A stretch of 64,000 nucleotides of DNA from Paenibacillus roseus. GTDB lineage: Bacteria; Bacillota; Bacilli; Paenibacillales; Paenibacillaceae. Shown one piece after another: positions 8,446 through 17,398 of this stretch. Numbering within the stretch: the stretch's first letter is position 1; each line of letters begins with the position of its first letter. The notes under the pieces are model-generated. The model saw nothing but the letters and a program-made list of their open reading frames with translations, ran no database searches and was not told the origin of the DNA. The stretch lies in assembly GCF_016424485.1 (NCBI RefSeq), contig NZ_JAELUP010000065.1, forward strand, positions 209,227 through 273,226, given 5' to 3'. A program made the translations under genes and the position numbers.

Positions 8446-10197
8446 TTATTTCTTTTTGTCAGTTGTATAGTCGCGCTTGCGCGGTGTGATCAGCGATACG
8501 TCGATGTCATCGTACGAAATTTCCGGTCCGTCCGCCGTCCATTTGGCCCGGGTCGTCTTCATGAAATGGTCGTCGTCACGCTCAGGGAAGTCCGGCTTAT
8601 AGTGTGCGCCGCGGCTTTCATTGCGAAGCAACGCTCCCTTTGTCATGGCCTCGGCTAGCTCCAACATGTTCCAAAGCTGACGTGTGAATGCTACGCCTGC
8701 ATTGTTCCAGCCGCTGGTGTCATTGATGTTGATTTTGGTATAGCGCTGCTTCAGCTCTTTGATCTTGTTGATTGTCTCTTCAAGTTTGTTGTTGTAGCGC
8801 ACCACCGTCATATTATTGGTCATCCACTCGCCAAGTTCACGGTGAAGGACATAAGCGTTCTCGTTGCCGTCCATTTTGAGAATTTTCTCGTATTTGTCCG
8901 TCTGGCGCTTCTTCTCGCGATCGAATACAGAGGAAGAAATATCCTCGGCAAATTTGTTCAGGCCTTTAATATATTCCACTGCCTTAGGTCCGGCGACCAT
9001 GCCGCCGTAAATGGCGGAAACCAGCGAGTTCGCGCCCAGGCGGTTCGCGCCATGGTACTGATACTCGCATTCGCCAGCAGCGAAAAGGCCTGGAACATTC
9101 GTCATCTGATTATAATCTACCCACATGCCGCCCATGGAGTAATGAACAGCAGGGAAGATTTTCATCGGAATTTTCCGCGGGTCATCGCCCATGAATTTCT
9201 CATAAATTTCAATTATACCGCCCAGTTTGACGTCCAGCTCTTTCGGGTCCTTGTGAGACAAGTCCAGATACACCATGTTCTCCCCGTTAATGCCGAGCTT
9301 TTGATCCACGCAGACGCTGAAAATTTCACGTGTTGCAATATCACGCGGTACGAGGTTTCCGTAGGCCGGATATTTATCTTCCAGGAAGTACCATGGCTTG
9401 CCGTCCTTGTACGTCCAAATGCGTCCGCCCTCTCCGCGCGCCGACTCCGACATCAGACGCAGCTTGTCATCACCAGGAATCGCTGTCGGGTGAATTTGAA
9501 TAAATTCACCGTTCGCATAGTCAACACCTTGCTGATAAACCGCACTTGCAGCCGTACCTGTATTGATAACGGAGTTGGTGGATTTGCCGAAAATAATACC
9601 AGGGCCGCCTGTAGCCAAAATGACTGCATCGGCCGACACTGTATGAACTTCCATGGAACGAAGATCCTGTGCGGATACGCCGCGACACACGCCATCATCA
9701 TCAATAACAGCGCCAAGGAACTCCCAGAACTCATATTTGGTTACAAGACCGGCTGTCTCCCAGCGGCGCACCTGCTCGTCCAGCGCATACAGCAGCTGCT
9801 GTCCGGTAGTTGCCCCTGCAAATGCTGTCCGGTGATGCTTGGTGCCTCCGAAACGACGGAAATCAAGCAAGCCTTCAGGCGTACGGTTGAACATGACGCC
9901 CATACGGTCCATCAGATGGATGATTCCCGGCGCAGCATCGCACATTGCTTTAACCGGCGGCTGGTTGGCCAGGAAGTCTCCCCCGTATACCGTATCGTCA
10001 AAATGTTCCCATGGTGAATCTCCCTCACCTTTTGTATTTACAGCGCCGTTAATTCCGCCCTGCGCGCATACGGAGTGAGAACGCTTTACCGGAACAAGAG
10101 AAAATAAATCAACGTGTACGCCGGCTTCGGCCGCTTTAATGGTTGCCATCAGGCCTGCCAGGCCGCCGCCTACGACAATAACTTTATTTTTAGCCAT
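8446..10197 (-). CDS. sdhA: succinate dehydrogenase flavoprotein subunit SdhA
   Basis: The 583-residue catalytic flavoprotein of succinate dehydrogenase. The N-terminal dinucleotide fold begins VIVVGGGLAGLMATIKA. The FAD-attachment and substrate segments follow (SVCAQGGINGAVN, with the HSVCAQGG pattern of Bacillus-type enzymes; QIHPTAIPG; SESARGEGGRIW; HYSMGGMWVD; GECEYQYHGANRLGANSL). It oxidises succinate to fumarate in the citric acid cycle. AAGGAG lies about ten bases before the ATG. Length and gene order C-A-B match the Bacillus complex. Confidence 0.97.
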   Translation of the reverse strand: MAKNKVIVVGGGLAGLMATIKAAEAGVHVDLFSLVPVKRSHSVCAQGGINGAVNTKGEGDSPWEHFDDTVYGGDFLANQPPVKAMCDAAPGIIHLMDRMGVMFNRTPEGLLDFRRFGGTKHHRTAFAGATTGQQLLYALDEQVRRWETAGLVTKYEFWEFLGAVIDDDGVCRGVSAQDLRSMEVHTVSADAVILATGGPGIIFGKSTNSVINTGTAASAVYQQGVDYANGEFIQIHPTAIPGDDKLRLMSESARGEGGRIWTYKDGKPWYFLEDKYPAYGNLVPRDIATREIFSVCVDQKLGINGENMVYLDLSHKDPKELDVKLGGIIEIYEKFMGDDPRKIPMKIFPAVHYSMGGMWVDYNQMTNVPGLFAAGECEYQYHGANRLGANSLVSAIYGGMVAGPKAVEYIKGLNKFAEDISSSVFDREKKRQTDKYEKILKMDGNENAYVLHRELGEWMTNNMTVVRYNNKLEETINKIKELKQRYTKININDTSGWNNAGVAFTRQLWNMLELAEAMTKGALLRNESRGAHYKPDFPERDDDHFMKTTRAKWTADGPEISYDDIDVSLITPRKRDYTTDKKK

Positions 10198-10239
10198 GAT
10201 CTGAATCGCTCCTTGTCTTAAAACTGCGTCTGCATCGCC

Positions 10240-10914
10240 TTAAGCTGCCGTATGGGTAAACACATCAAGAGCTGCGGCTGCTTCCTTGAACTCATCCCCG
10301 CGGAATGCGTTAAGCGACAACAGGAACATTGCCGAAACAATAACAAATACCACCATCCATATATAAGAGGAAATCCGCTGCGCACGCGGTCCGACTGTAA
10401 TTCCCCAGCTCACGAGGAACGCCCACATTCCGTTGGCGAAGTGGAAAGTTGCTGCGATGACTCCGATTACATAAAAAGTGAAGAAGAACGGACTGTTGGC
10501 AATATCATGCATAGATGAACCAAGCTGCTCATGAGTTACATTGCCGAGCGCAACCTGGAAGCGGGTCTGATACACATGCCAAAACACAAAAATAAACGTA
10601 ATAACACCGGAAATCCGCTGCAAGGCGAAGGCCCAGTTACGTCCATAAGAGAATTGCCCTGTGTTCAAATTGGATTGATAGGCGATATAAAGCCCGTACA
10701 CGCCATGGAACAACAACGGGAGGAAGATACCGAAAATCTCAAGGAAAGTGACTAACGGCAAACCGTTCAGAAATGCTACAGCATCCTTGAAGCCCTGCGG
10801 TCCCCCCTCTACGGCCGCAAAGTTCGTCAGCGCATGTTCAACGATGAACAGACTGAGCGGAATCACGCCAAGAAGCGAGTGAATCTTGCGCGAGTAAAAC
10901 GAGTTTCCTTTCAT
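10240..10914 (-). CDS. sdhC: succinate dehydrogenase cytochrome b558 subunit SdhC
   Basis: A 224-residue membrane anchor with five hydrophobic segments that binds two b haems and quinone in Bacillus-type complex II. Candidate haem-ligand histidines are spread over the segments (RKIHSLLGVIPL, FIVEHALTN, LFHGVYGLY, FVFWHVYQT, ATFHFANGMW). It is the first gene of sdhCAB, preceded by AAGGAGAAAGC and a strong SigA-type promoter about 70 bases upstream. Confidence 0.95.
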   Translation of the reverse strand: MKGNSFYSRKIHSLLGVIPLSLFIVEHALTNFAAVEGGPQGFKDAVAFLNGLPLVTFLEIFGIFLPLLFHGVYGLYIAYQSNLNTGQFSYGRNWAFALQRISGVITFIFVFWHVYQTRFQVALGNVTHEQLGSSMHDIANSPFFFTFYVIGVIAATFHFANGMWAFLVSWGITVGPRAQRISSYIWMVVFVIVSAMFLLSLNAFRGDEFKEAAAALDVFTHTAA

Positions 10915-10988
10915 ACCTTTTGCTTTCTCCTTTCCAGACTGAACGTACGATTTAAAACATTCCCATAATTAGCATAAAACCAACTTCC

Positions 10989-11017
10989 ATTGTACCTTTG
11001 CCCCTGACAAGCGTCAA
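10989..11017 (-). promoter_or_regulatory. promoter of sdhCAB
   Basis: The minus strand reads TTGACG (11012-11017), a 17-nt spacer and TACAAT (10989-10994), giving a leader of about 70 nt. It faces away from the LysR gene at 11171, so that regulator could act on the shared region. Confidence 0.85.
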
Positions 11018-11170
11018 TAAAGCGGGCCAATTTTACCATTCACACAATAGTCACAGTTCCTATCGTACTCCTTTTTCGCTTATAATGGAATTGCCTATTC
11101 TGTATAATCAGTTATAAGTAAAATGCATAAGCGAATCATATTATTATCACATACATTAAGGGGGACCATC

Positions 11171-12085
11171 ATGCTCGAAGACATGCACGTGTTTGCGACT
11201 ATCGTCGAGCAGTCCAGCTTGAACCGCGCCTCGGCATTACTGAATGTCACTCAGCCCGCACTCTCGCGTAAAATCAGCAAGCTGGAGGAAGAACTGGGCG
11301 TCGAATTGTTCAAGCGGGTCGGCAAACGGCTGGAGCTGACGCGAATTGGAAAGGTCACTTATGAATTTGCGCTGGAGATTCGCAAGCTTCAATTGCGTTA
11401 TTTGCAGAGTGTCACCGAATTTAAATCTGCCGGACGCACCCTGCTGACCATAGGAGCCAGCCTGACAACATTGCAGACGACCTTGCCCGATTTGATTCAA
11501 GTGATGAGCAAGACGGCGCCGGACTTGGAAATTAAAGCGGTCACCGGAAAAACACATGAAATTGTATCGCTGGTAAGGGAACAAAAAATTGACTTGGGCA
11601 TTGTAGCTTCGGATATCCATGAAGCGAGCCTTCATTGCATCCCTTTGTTTGACGATCATCTTCAGGTCGTGGTGCCGAAAAATCAATTTGTCATGGACAA
11701 AGGCGCAACCGATATCCGTATTCTGAACGGCCTGCCGATGATCCTGTTCTCCAAGGGTACGTGGTACAGAACATTAACCGATGAGCTTTTTCATACCCAT
11801 AACCTGTCTCCGGATGTACGGATGGAGATTGATTCCTTCGAGGCCATATTGCGTTTGCTGCACACATGCCGTTCTGCAACTTTGCTGCCTAAATCTTATG
11901 TACGCGAGCAGTTGCTTCGGGATAATGACCTGAGCATACTGCCTGTGCAGGGACTGGAGCATACACGTCGGACGACCTCCCTGATTTACAATCGCTCTGC
12001 CGAACTTCCGGGCGCGCTGCCGCTATGGGTTGAAGAGATCAAGGCTCATTTTTCAGATGGACTGGCTATAAAGCCGGAAATGTAA
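11171..12085 (+). CDS. LysR family transcriptional regulator divergent from sdhCAB
   Basis: A 304-residue LysR-type regulator. The helix-turn-helix lies at residues 1-60 (LLNVTQPALSRKISKLEEEL), followed by a linker and the effector-binding domain. The ATG at 11171 has AAGGGGG seven bases upstream. A longer frame starting at 11123 lacks this. A TATAAT at 11103-11108 may be its -10 element. The gene diverges from sdhCAB over about 250 bases, an arrangement in which LysR proteins often control the neighbour as well as themselves. Control of sdh is inference; CcpC/CitR-like roles in citric-acid-cycle control are known in Bacillus, but I cannot assign orthology. Confidence 0.88.
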   Translation: MLEDMHVFATIVEQSSLNRASALLNVTQPALSRKISKLEEELGVELFKRVGKRLELTRIGKVTYEFALEIRKLQLRYLQSVTEFKSAGRTLLTIGASLTTLQTTLPDLIQVMSKTAPDLEIKAVTGKTHEIVSLVREQKIDLGIVASDIHEASLHCIPLFDDHLQVVVPKNQFVMDKGATDIRILNGLPMILFSKGTWYRTLTDELFHTHNLSPDVRMEIDSFEAILRLLHTCRSATLLPKSYVREQLLRDNDLSILPVQGLEHTRRTTSLIYNRSAELPGALPLWVEEIKAHFSDGLAIKPEM

Positions 12086-12153
12086 AAAAAGGGCGACTGC
12101 CAAACCCTGCTTCTATATTTACCATTATAATAAAAAAACATCCGAAGATCAGG

Positions 12154-12816
12154 CTACTTGATCACTGTTTGCTCGAAGTCCTCGATCTGTGCGTTCGTTC
12201 CGATTATAATCATCACATCGCGTTCATGCAGCACGTCCTCAGCCGCCGGGGCTATAATCATCCCTTGCGGTTTGTGGATCGCAACAATGCTGCAGCCGAA
12301 CCGAGCCCGCGGATTCAATTTGTGCAGGGAGATGCCGGCAAGGCATTTGGGCACTACAAGCTCTGCAATCGTATAATCTTTTGAAAGTTCAATGTAATCG
12401 AGCAGGTTGGGCGATGCCAACTGGTGAGCTACCCGAATGCCCATGTCACGCTCCGGGTAAACGACGCGATCCACACCGAGCTTCTCAAGCACACGACCAT
12501 GCAAATCGCTCATCGCCTTGGCTACTACCTGTTTGACACCCAGATCCTTTAACAAAATCGCTGTCAGGATGCTGGACTGAATGTCATCACCAATCGATAC
12601 AACACCACAGTCAAAATTACGCACCCCAAGTGAACGCAGCACTTCTTCATCTGTTGAATCGGCTACGACCGAATGGGTCAAAATAGGACTCATCTCGTCC
12701 ACACGTTCCTCACAGCTGTCAATACCGAGCACTTCATGACCCAAAGCGATTAACTCCTTGGCGATACTCGATCCGAAACGGCCCAGACCGATAATGACAA
12801 ATTGACTGGATTTCAA
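12154..12816 (-). CDS. ktrA: KtrA-like potassium uptake regulatory subunit (RCK domain)
   Basis: A 220-residue cytoplasmic RCK protein that gates a Ktr-type K+ channel. The N-terminal Rossmann domain starts FVIIGLGRFGSSIA (GxGxxG), with D31 of the GHEVLGID strand as the likely ribose-binding acid. The C-terminal RCK_C domain (about 135-220), which in this family binds c-di-AMP, follows. The start is TTG (12814-12816), set by AAGGGGAG eight bases upstream. No ktrB channel gene is nearby, so the partner is encoded elsewhere. It has its own promoter. Confidence 0.9.
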   Translation of the reverse strand: MKSSQFVIIGLGRFGSSIAKELIALGHEVLGIDSCEERVDEMSPILTHSVVADSTDEEVLRSLGVRNFDCGVVSIGDDIQSSILTAILLKDLGVKQVVAKAMSDLHGRVLEKLGVDRVVYPERDMGIRVAHQLASPNLLDYIELSKDYTIAELVVPKCLAGISLHKLNPRARFGCSIVAIHKPQGMIIAPAAEDVLHERDVMIIIGTNAQIEDFEQTVIK

Positions 12817-12881
12817 TACATTCGCTCCCCTTGGCCAGACTAAACATTGTGCCGATGCTGCTTTTTCTCTGAACGTGTTCG

Positions 12882-12911
12882 ATTATACAATGTGTAGTCT
12901 GTGGAGTACAA
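12882..12911 (-). promoter_or_regulatory. promoter of ktrA
   Basis: The minus strand reads TTGTAC (12906-12911), an 18-nt spacer and TATAAT (12882-12887). The remaining intergenic bases up to 13045 are AT-rich, and I see no riboswitch in them. Confidence 0.65.
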
Positions 12912-13045
12912 AGCGTATATACTTGCAAAAATAGCGCCTGGCCGCTCGAATTCCGGTTAAAATCGCAACAAAAAGCCGGTTTAACAGATTTATGAGCTGT
13001 TTTTCTTCAAAAAGAGTTAAAAATCGGAGCGTGGAATTGTGAGGA

Positions 13046-13073
13046 TTAGCAAAAACTATGTTATGGTTATTAT
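13046..13073 (+). promoter_or_regulatory. possible promoter of the CPBP protease gene
   Basis: TTAGCA (13046-13051), a 16-nt spacer and TATTAT (13068-13073), about 70 bases before the start codon. Confidence 0.45.
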
Positions 13074-13144
13074 ACGCACGTAAACGAGGCTATATCGGCT
13101 GCAACCGTTGTTGAAAAACCAAACTCATCACCAGAGGTGTTATT

Positions 13145-14785
13145 ATGAATTCGCTGCACAACGACTGGCCCCTGAAAAAATGGGCCTGGGTAAGCTTGTC
13201 CGGCTTGCTAATTTATATTTTGCTCCAAATCTTGCCTTCAATAGCGAGCCCGGAAGCTTCCGGCTTGCAGTTGAAGCTGATTGAAAAATCGGAAGCAGAG
13301 AGACATGCCAAAGACTTCATCCTCCAGGAATTCGGACAATCCGTCCTTTCTTCCCATGCCATACATCAGTCCAGCAAATCGTTAAGCGGCTATTTGGCCA
13401 AAGAAAAGCTGACGGATACATATAATAAGGAATATGACAAACAATTTCCGGTCGATACGTATCAGGTTGAAGTCACCTCTCCCAGAATTAACAGCGCTGG
13501 CGCGGTCACGCAATATTATGTGTATGTTCATATGCAAACTGGAAATATCGTCGCCTGGAATAGGCTTGGAGCCCTGATTGATGAGGAGCAGCGCATCACG
13601 AATCCCGATGAGGCCAGACAGGCTGTTATCGGCTTCGCGCAGAAGCGTGGTTTCAAGCCGGAACAGCTTGATATCTTGTCTCAATCCGAGGACGGCAGCC
13701 ATACGACTGTTATGGTATTGGACAATACTAGAATCGGGGAAGCCAAGCTGCAACTAAGAATTCAGCCGGTCAAAATGCCTGATGGGCGGACTCAAATCCT
13801 AACCTATAAGCCTTCCTTCAAGGTGCCGGCAAGTTACACTGATCTGGTCGCCAGGCAAGACAAGCAGGCCAACGCCATGGCGTTTTTCGGCAACCTTGTG
13901 ATGAGCGGACTGCTGTTTGTATTGTCCATTATCTATGCAGTGCTTTATCGTCAACATTCCTCGTTCAAACGAGGATTAATCATGACGATTGTATTCGCCG
14001 TATTCTATATTGCCTCCAATTACAATATGGCCGATGGGGTCATGTCCATTATGGGGGAAAACCCGGATGCAGAGCTTAACGTATCGGTCAAGCTGATTAT
14101 AGCAAGCCTCCTGTCTCTGATTCTGGCTGTTTCGGTCTATTTTGCCCTGATCGCAGGGGACGGCCTATGGCGCCAGATGGGCTTCAAGCTATGGCCGCGC
14201 TTTGGCGAGCAGGGCTTTGGAGAAACCGTATGGAGAAGCATGAAGCAGGGCTATTTGCTTGCCTTGATGCTGCTGGGAATACAAACGCTCATTTTGCTGG
14301 TGCTGCAGTATGTCCTTGGCGTCTGGACAACCACTGATGTAACGCAATCACCGTACAATATGAAAATGCCGTGGCTGTTTCCGGTTATCGCCTGGTGCGC
14401 AGCGATTTCGGAGGAAGCCATATATCGGCTGTTCGGTATCGGTCTGCTGCGCAAATGGCTGAAAAATACATTTATCGCGTCGCTGATTCCAACCGTCATT
14501 TGGGCGATGGGACACGTAACGTATCCGCTCTATCCATCAACCACTCGCCTGTTCGAATTGGTCATTATCGGTCTGATTTTCAGTTACATTCTGATCCGGT
14601 TCGGATTCATTACCGCCGTATTTACCCATGCGATATTCAATACGGTCATGATGTGCGTCATGCTGTTCTTCCTGGGTGATGCCGTCAATATTGCCGCCGC
14701 GCTATTCTATCTTGTGCTTCCTGTCATTATCGCCTGGCTGTTGCGCGGGTTGCACCGCCGCTTCAAGCCCTCACAGGCAACGTAG
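13145..14785 (+). CDS. CPBP family intramembrane metalloprotease with large N-terminal extracytoplasmic domain
   Basis: A 546-residue membrane protein. One N-terminal membrane segment (about 13-31) is followed by a 200-residue hydrophilic, presumably extracellular region, then about eight membrane segments. The C-terminal part carries the CPBP (Abi/Rce1-like) motifs: EEAIYR for the glutamate pair, GHVTYP and FTHAIFNTV for the metal-binding histidines. This suggests proteolysis of a membrane-bound substrate or peptide. Typical CPBP proteins are 200-300 residues, so the N-terminal half is an addition. AGAGGTG lies six bases before the ATG. The substrate is unknown. Confidence 0.85.
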   Translation: MNSLHNDWPLKKWAWVSLSGLLIYILLQILPSIASPEASGLQLKLIEKSEAERHAKDFILQEFGQSVLSSHAIHQSSKSLSGYLAKEKLTDTYNKEYDKQFPVDTYQVEVTSPRINSAGAVTQYYVYVHMQTGNIVAWNRLGALIDEEQRITNPDEARQAVIGFAQKRGFKPEQLDILSQSEDGSHTTVMVLDNTRIGEAKLQLRIQPVKMPDGRTQILTYKPSFKVPASYTDLVARQDKQANAMAFFGNLVMSGLLFVLSIIYAVLYRQHSSFKRGLIMTIVFAVFYIASNYNMADGVMSIMGENPDAELNVSVKLIIASLLSLILAVSVYFALIAGDGLWRQMGFKLWPRFGEQGFGETVWRSMKQGYLLALMLLGIQTLILLVLQYVLGVWTTTDVTQSPYNMKMPWLFPVIAWCAAISEEAIYRLFGIGLLRKWLKNTFIASLIPTVIWAMGHVTYPLYPSTTRLFELVIIGLIFSYILIRFGFITAVFTHAIFNTVMMCVMLFFLGDAVNIAAALFYLVLPVIIAWLLRGLHRRFKPSQAT

Positions 14786-14881
14786 CTTCAACAATGACGC
14801 AATATCAAGTGTAACCAGCTTTGCTCATTGATCGGACAAAAGCTCCGTTTCGCGGAGATATATAAAATCTTGCATGAAAAC

Positions 14882-14911
14882 AAAGGATGAGCCGCTTACG
14901 ACTCATCCTTT
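14882..14911 (-). terminator. terminator overlapping the end of uvrC
   Basis: Ten-base arms AAAGGATGAG / CTCATCCTTT surround the uvrC stop codon, which sits in the loop. On the minus strand the stem runs into TTTGTTTTC. Confidence 0.75.
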
Positions 14912-16812
14912 AATGCTGCAATAATTTGTGTTGCCAGCTTCTCTCCAATCGATACTGCCTTAAAATCCTCTACACGGGCCTCTTTAATCTTCTTGATCGA
15001 GCCAAAATGCTTGAGCAGCGATTTGCGCCGCTTCTCCCCGATCCCCGGGATGGAGTCGAGCTTGGAGGCGATCATAGACTTGCCGCGCTGCTCACGATGG
15101 AAGGTAATCGCAAAGCGATGCACTTCATCCTGTATCCGCTGGAGCAAATAAAATTCCTGGCTGTCCCTCGGCAGCGGCACGATCTCCGGCGGGTCCCCTG
15201 TCATCAACTGGGCTGTCTTATGGCGTGCATCCTTGACAATGCCGCACACAGGCACAAACAATCCAAGTTCATTCTCCAACACGTCGATCGCCGCAGAGAT
15301 TTGTCCTTTGCCGCCATCCACTACGATCACATCCGGTAGCGTCAGTCCTTCCTTGAGCACCCGTTCATATCTGCGTCGAATGACTTCGCGCATCGTCTCA
15401 TAGTCATCCGGCCCCTGCACAGTCTTTACCTTATATTTGCGATACTCCTTCTTGTCGGGCTTCCCGTCAACGAAAACAACCATGGCCGATACCGGGTCTG
15501 TACCTTGAATGTTGGAGTTATCAAAGGCTTCGATGCGGCGGGCTGACGGTATATTCAGATACTCTGCGAGTCCGCTGGCCGCCTTGACGCTGCGTTCCTC
15601 ATTACGGTCAATAAGCCGGAACTTCTCATCCAGCGCAACCTTTGCATTCTGGTTGGCCATCTCGACGATTTGCCGCTTGCGCCCGCGCTGCGGCAGAACA
15701 ACCTTGATATTCAGCCAGCTTTGCAACAAAGCGCCTCCTTCCTCAGCGGTTGGGGCTGTATGAGCTTCCTCCCCCGCCGCTGTATGGAGTTCCTCTTCCC
15801 CTGACTCCCCGGCGGTTTGTCCCTGCTCCAGCGAGTCCTGCTCAGGGCCCTGCGGCAGGAAGATTTCCTTCGGCAGGGCAGGGTTATCGCTGTAATACTG
15901 AGCCACGAACGACATAAAATCATCATGCGAATTTCCATAATACGGGAATGTCGTCGCATGGCGCTCGATCATCTTGCCGGAGCGCATATACAGAATCTGT
16001 ACGCACATCCAGCCCTTTTCTACTGCATAGCCGAACACATCGCGGTCGAGCGCATCCGACATCGTAATCTTCTGCTTTTCCATAATCGCTTCAATAGCGA
16101 GAATCTGATCGCGGTATTCCTTTGCCCGTTCAAATTCAAGCGCTTCGGCAGCAGCCTCCATCTTCGCCTGGAGCTGTTTCTTGACCTCATTCTGTCCCCC
16201 ATTCAGGAAACGAATAATATCCTGCACCATTCCATCATAGGTAGATTGCTCCACCTCGAACTCGCATGGCGCTACACATTGCCCCATATGATAATACAGG
16301 CAAACTTTGTCGGGGAGAGTCTTGCATTTGCGCAGCGGATACAGGCGATCCAGCAGCCTCTTGGTCTGCTGGGCGGCAAAGGCATTCGGGTACGGCCCGA
16401 AATATTTGCCTTTATCCTTAATGACGCGCCGCGTAACCTCCAGCTTCGGATGCTTTTCATTCGTAACCTTGATATAGGGAAAGGACTTGTCATCCTTCAA
16501 CAACACATTATAGCGAGGATGATGCTGCTTGATCAGATTGCATTCCAGAATCAGCGCCTCCATATTGCTGGCGGTGACGATATATTCAAAATCCCGAATT
16601 TCCGATACAAGACGCTGCGTCTTCCCATTATGGCTGCCGTTAAAGTATGAGCGTACACGATTCTTCAGCACCTTGGCTTTGCCGACATAAATAATCGTGC
16701 CATCCCCGTTCTTCATCAAATAGCAGCCCGGCTGATCAGGCAGCAGCGCCAGCTTGTTGCGAATTATCTCCTCCGTCAGCGCCAGCCCTTGGTCTGTTGT
16801 TGACCCTCCCAT
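14896..16812 (-). CDS. uvrC: excinuclease ABC subunit C (UvrC)
   Basis: The 638-residue nuclease of nucleotide excision repair, which makes both incisions around DNA damage in complex with UvrB. Domains in order: GIY-YIG nuclease (about 25-105, with [20 protein letters not shown]), a UVR helix pair (about 205-240), the RNase H-like 5' nuclease domain (about 400-550) and tandem helix-hairpin-helix (about 580-635, [19 protein letters not shown]). An acidic Glu/Ala/Gly-rich stretch near residues 325-365 makes it slightly longer than most UvrCs and looks like a flexible insert. AGGGGA precedes the ATG. Confidence 0.97.
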   Translation of the reverse strand: MGGSTTDQGLALTEEIIRNKLALLPDQPGCYLMKNGDGTIIYVGKAKVLKNRVRSYFNGSHNGKTQRLVSEIRDFEYIVTASNMEALILECNLIKQHHPRYNVLLKDDKSFPYIKVTNEKHPKLEVTRRVIKDKGKYFGPYPNAFAAQQTKRLLDRLYPLRKCKTLPDKVCLYYHMGQCVAPCEFEVEQSTYDGMVQDIIRFLNGGQNEVKKQLQAKMEAAAEALEFERAKEYRDQILAIEAIMEKQKITMSDALDRDVFGYAVEKGWMCVQILYMRSGKMIERHATTFPYYGNSHDDFMSFVAQYYSDNPALPKEIFLPQGPEQDSLEQGQTAGESGEEELHTAAGEEAHTAPTAEEGGALLQSWLNIKVVLPQRGRKRQIVEMANQNAKVALDEKFRLIDRNEERSVKAASGLAEYLNIPSARRIEAFDNSNIQGTDPVSAMVVFVDGKPDKKEYRKYKVKTVQGPDDYETMREVIRRRYERVLKEGLTLPDVIVVDGGKGQISAAIDVLENELGLFVPVCGIVKDARHKTAQLMTGDPPEIVPLPRDSQEFYLLQRIQDEVHRFAITFHREQRGKSMIASKLDSIPGIGEKRRKSLLKHFGSIKKIKEARVEDFKAVSIGEKLATQIIAALKDES

Positions 16813-16994
16813 GATTTTTCCCCTGCCTTCATCAGTAGTTCATCCATCTATATCCGTAAACTCGTTCCGTAACGCGTCTGTATGTTCGCACTTTACTCCT
16901 TTTATTGTATCACAGGAATCAAGCCCGGGGGCAGATCAGCTTGAAAAGGTTGCACGTTCTATCCATAAAACGCCTTCATTTTGGTTAATTATTC
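16813..16994. other. intergenic stretch before uvrC, no clear signal
   Basis: This stretch must hold the uvrC promoter (minus strand). A TACAAT lies near 16908-16913, but I see no convincing -35 partner and no gene. Confidence 0.3.
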
Positions 16995-17024
16995 TTTACA
17001 ATTGCTCATGAAGTTGGGTATACT
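16995..17024 (+). promoter_or_regulatory. promoter of the 48-residue membrane protein gene
   Basis: TTTACA (16995-17000), an 18-nt spacer and TATACT (17019-17024). The leader to the start at 17181 is about 150 nt, with no obvious known riboswitch. Confidence 0.65.
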
Positions 17025-17180
17025 AGGATAAGCTAAAACTGAGACATGAACAAACTGGACGACAGTGACGCTGAGGAGTCAGACCGGACAGACGCCGCAG
17101 GCTCCTTGCGTGGACATTGGCCTTGCAGCAGGTCATACGCAGCCATAAATACGCTACTGTCGGGCCGAGGAGGATATAGA

Positions 17181-17327
17181 ATGGAAAATGTAAGAGATCC
17201 GCGCGAGCACTATAACGAGGAACCACGGCACGACTTTTCTGATGTCGCCATGGGCTTTGCCGGCATGGCAGGCTTTATGACAGTTATCTTCGCGGTCGCG
17301 GTTATTATCAAATTCGTCATTTCCTAG
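17181..17327 (+). CDS. small membrane protein (YqzM-like)
   Basis: A 48-residue protein with a charged N-terminus (ENVRDPREHYNEEPRHDFSD) and one hydrophobic helix (about 25-47). The NPREH-NEEPRxD pattern is what I recall for the YqzM family of small Bacillota membrane proteins, but this was not checked. The frame is open from 17046, yet AGGAGG at 17168-17173 lies seven bases before the ATG at 17181 and fixes the short form. The gene is isolated and ends 7 bases before a 54-bp palindrome. Function unknown. Confidence 0.75.
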   Translation: MENVRDPREHYNEEPRHDFSDVAMGFAGMAGFMTVIFAVAVIIKFVIS

Positions 17328-17333
17328 TCCATC

Positions 17334-17387
17334 CACAAACATACAGGCCAAGACAAGCAGCTGCTTGTCTTGGCCTGTATGTTTGTG
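17334..17387. terminator. 54-bp perfect palindrome, bidirectional terminator
   Basis: Bases 17334-17360 are the exact reverse complement of 17361-17387 with no spacer: 27 perfect pairs, core AAGCAG/CTGCTT. It separates two convergent genes, and each strand ends the stem in TGTTTGTG or similar, so termination in both directions is the simplest role. The perfection and length are unusual. Confidence 0.8.
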
Positions 17388-17398
17388 ACCGATAAGCA

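Noticed and set aside
7476..8489. A 337-codon open frame on the plus strand
   Set aside because: It is antisense to sdhB and to the Fur-controlled promoter; its translation has no domain and the sdhB reading is unambiguous.
8842..10017. A 391-codon open frame on the plus strand
   Set aside because: It is the complement of sdhA, whose flavoprotein motifs are complete.
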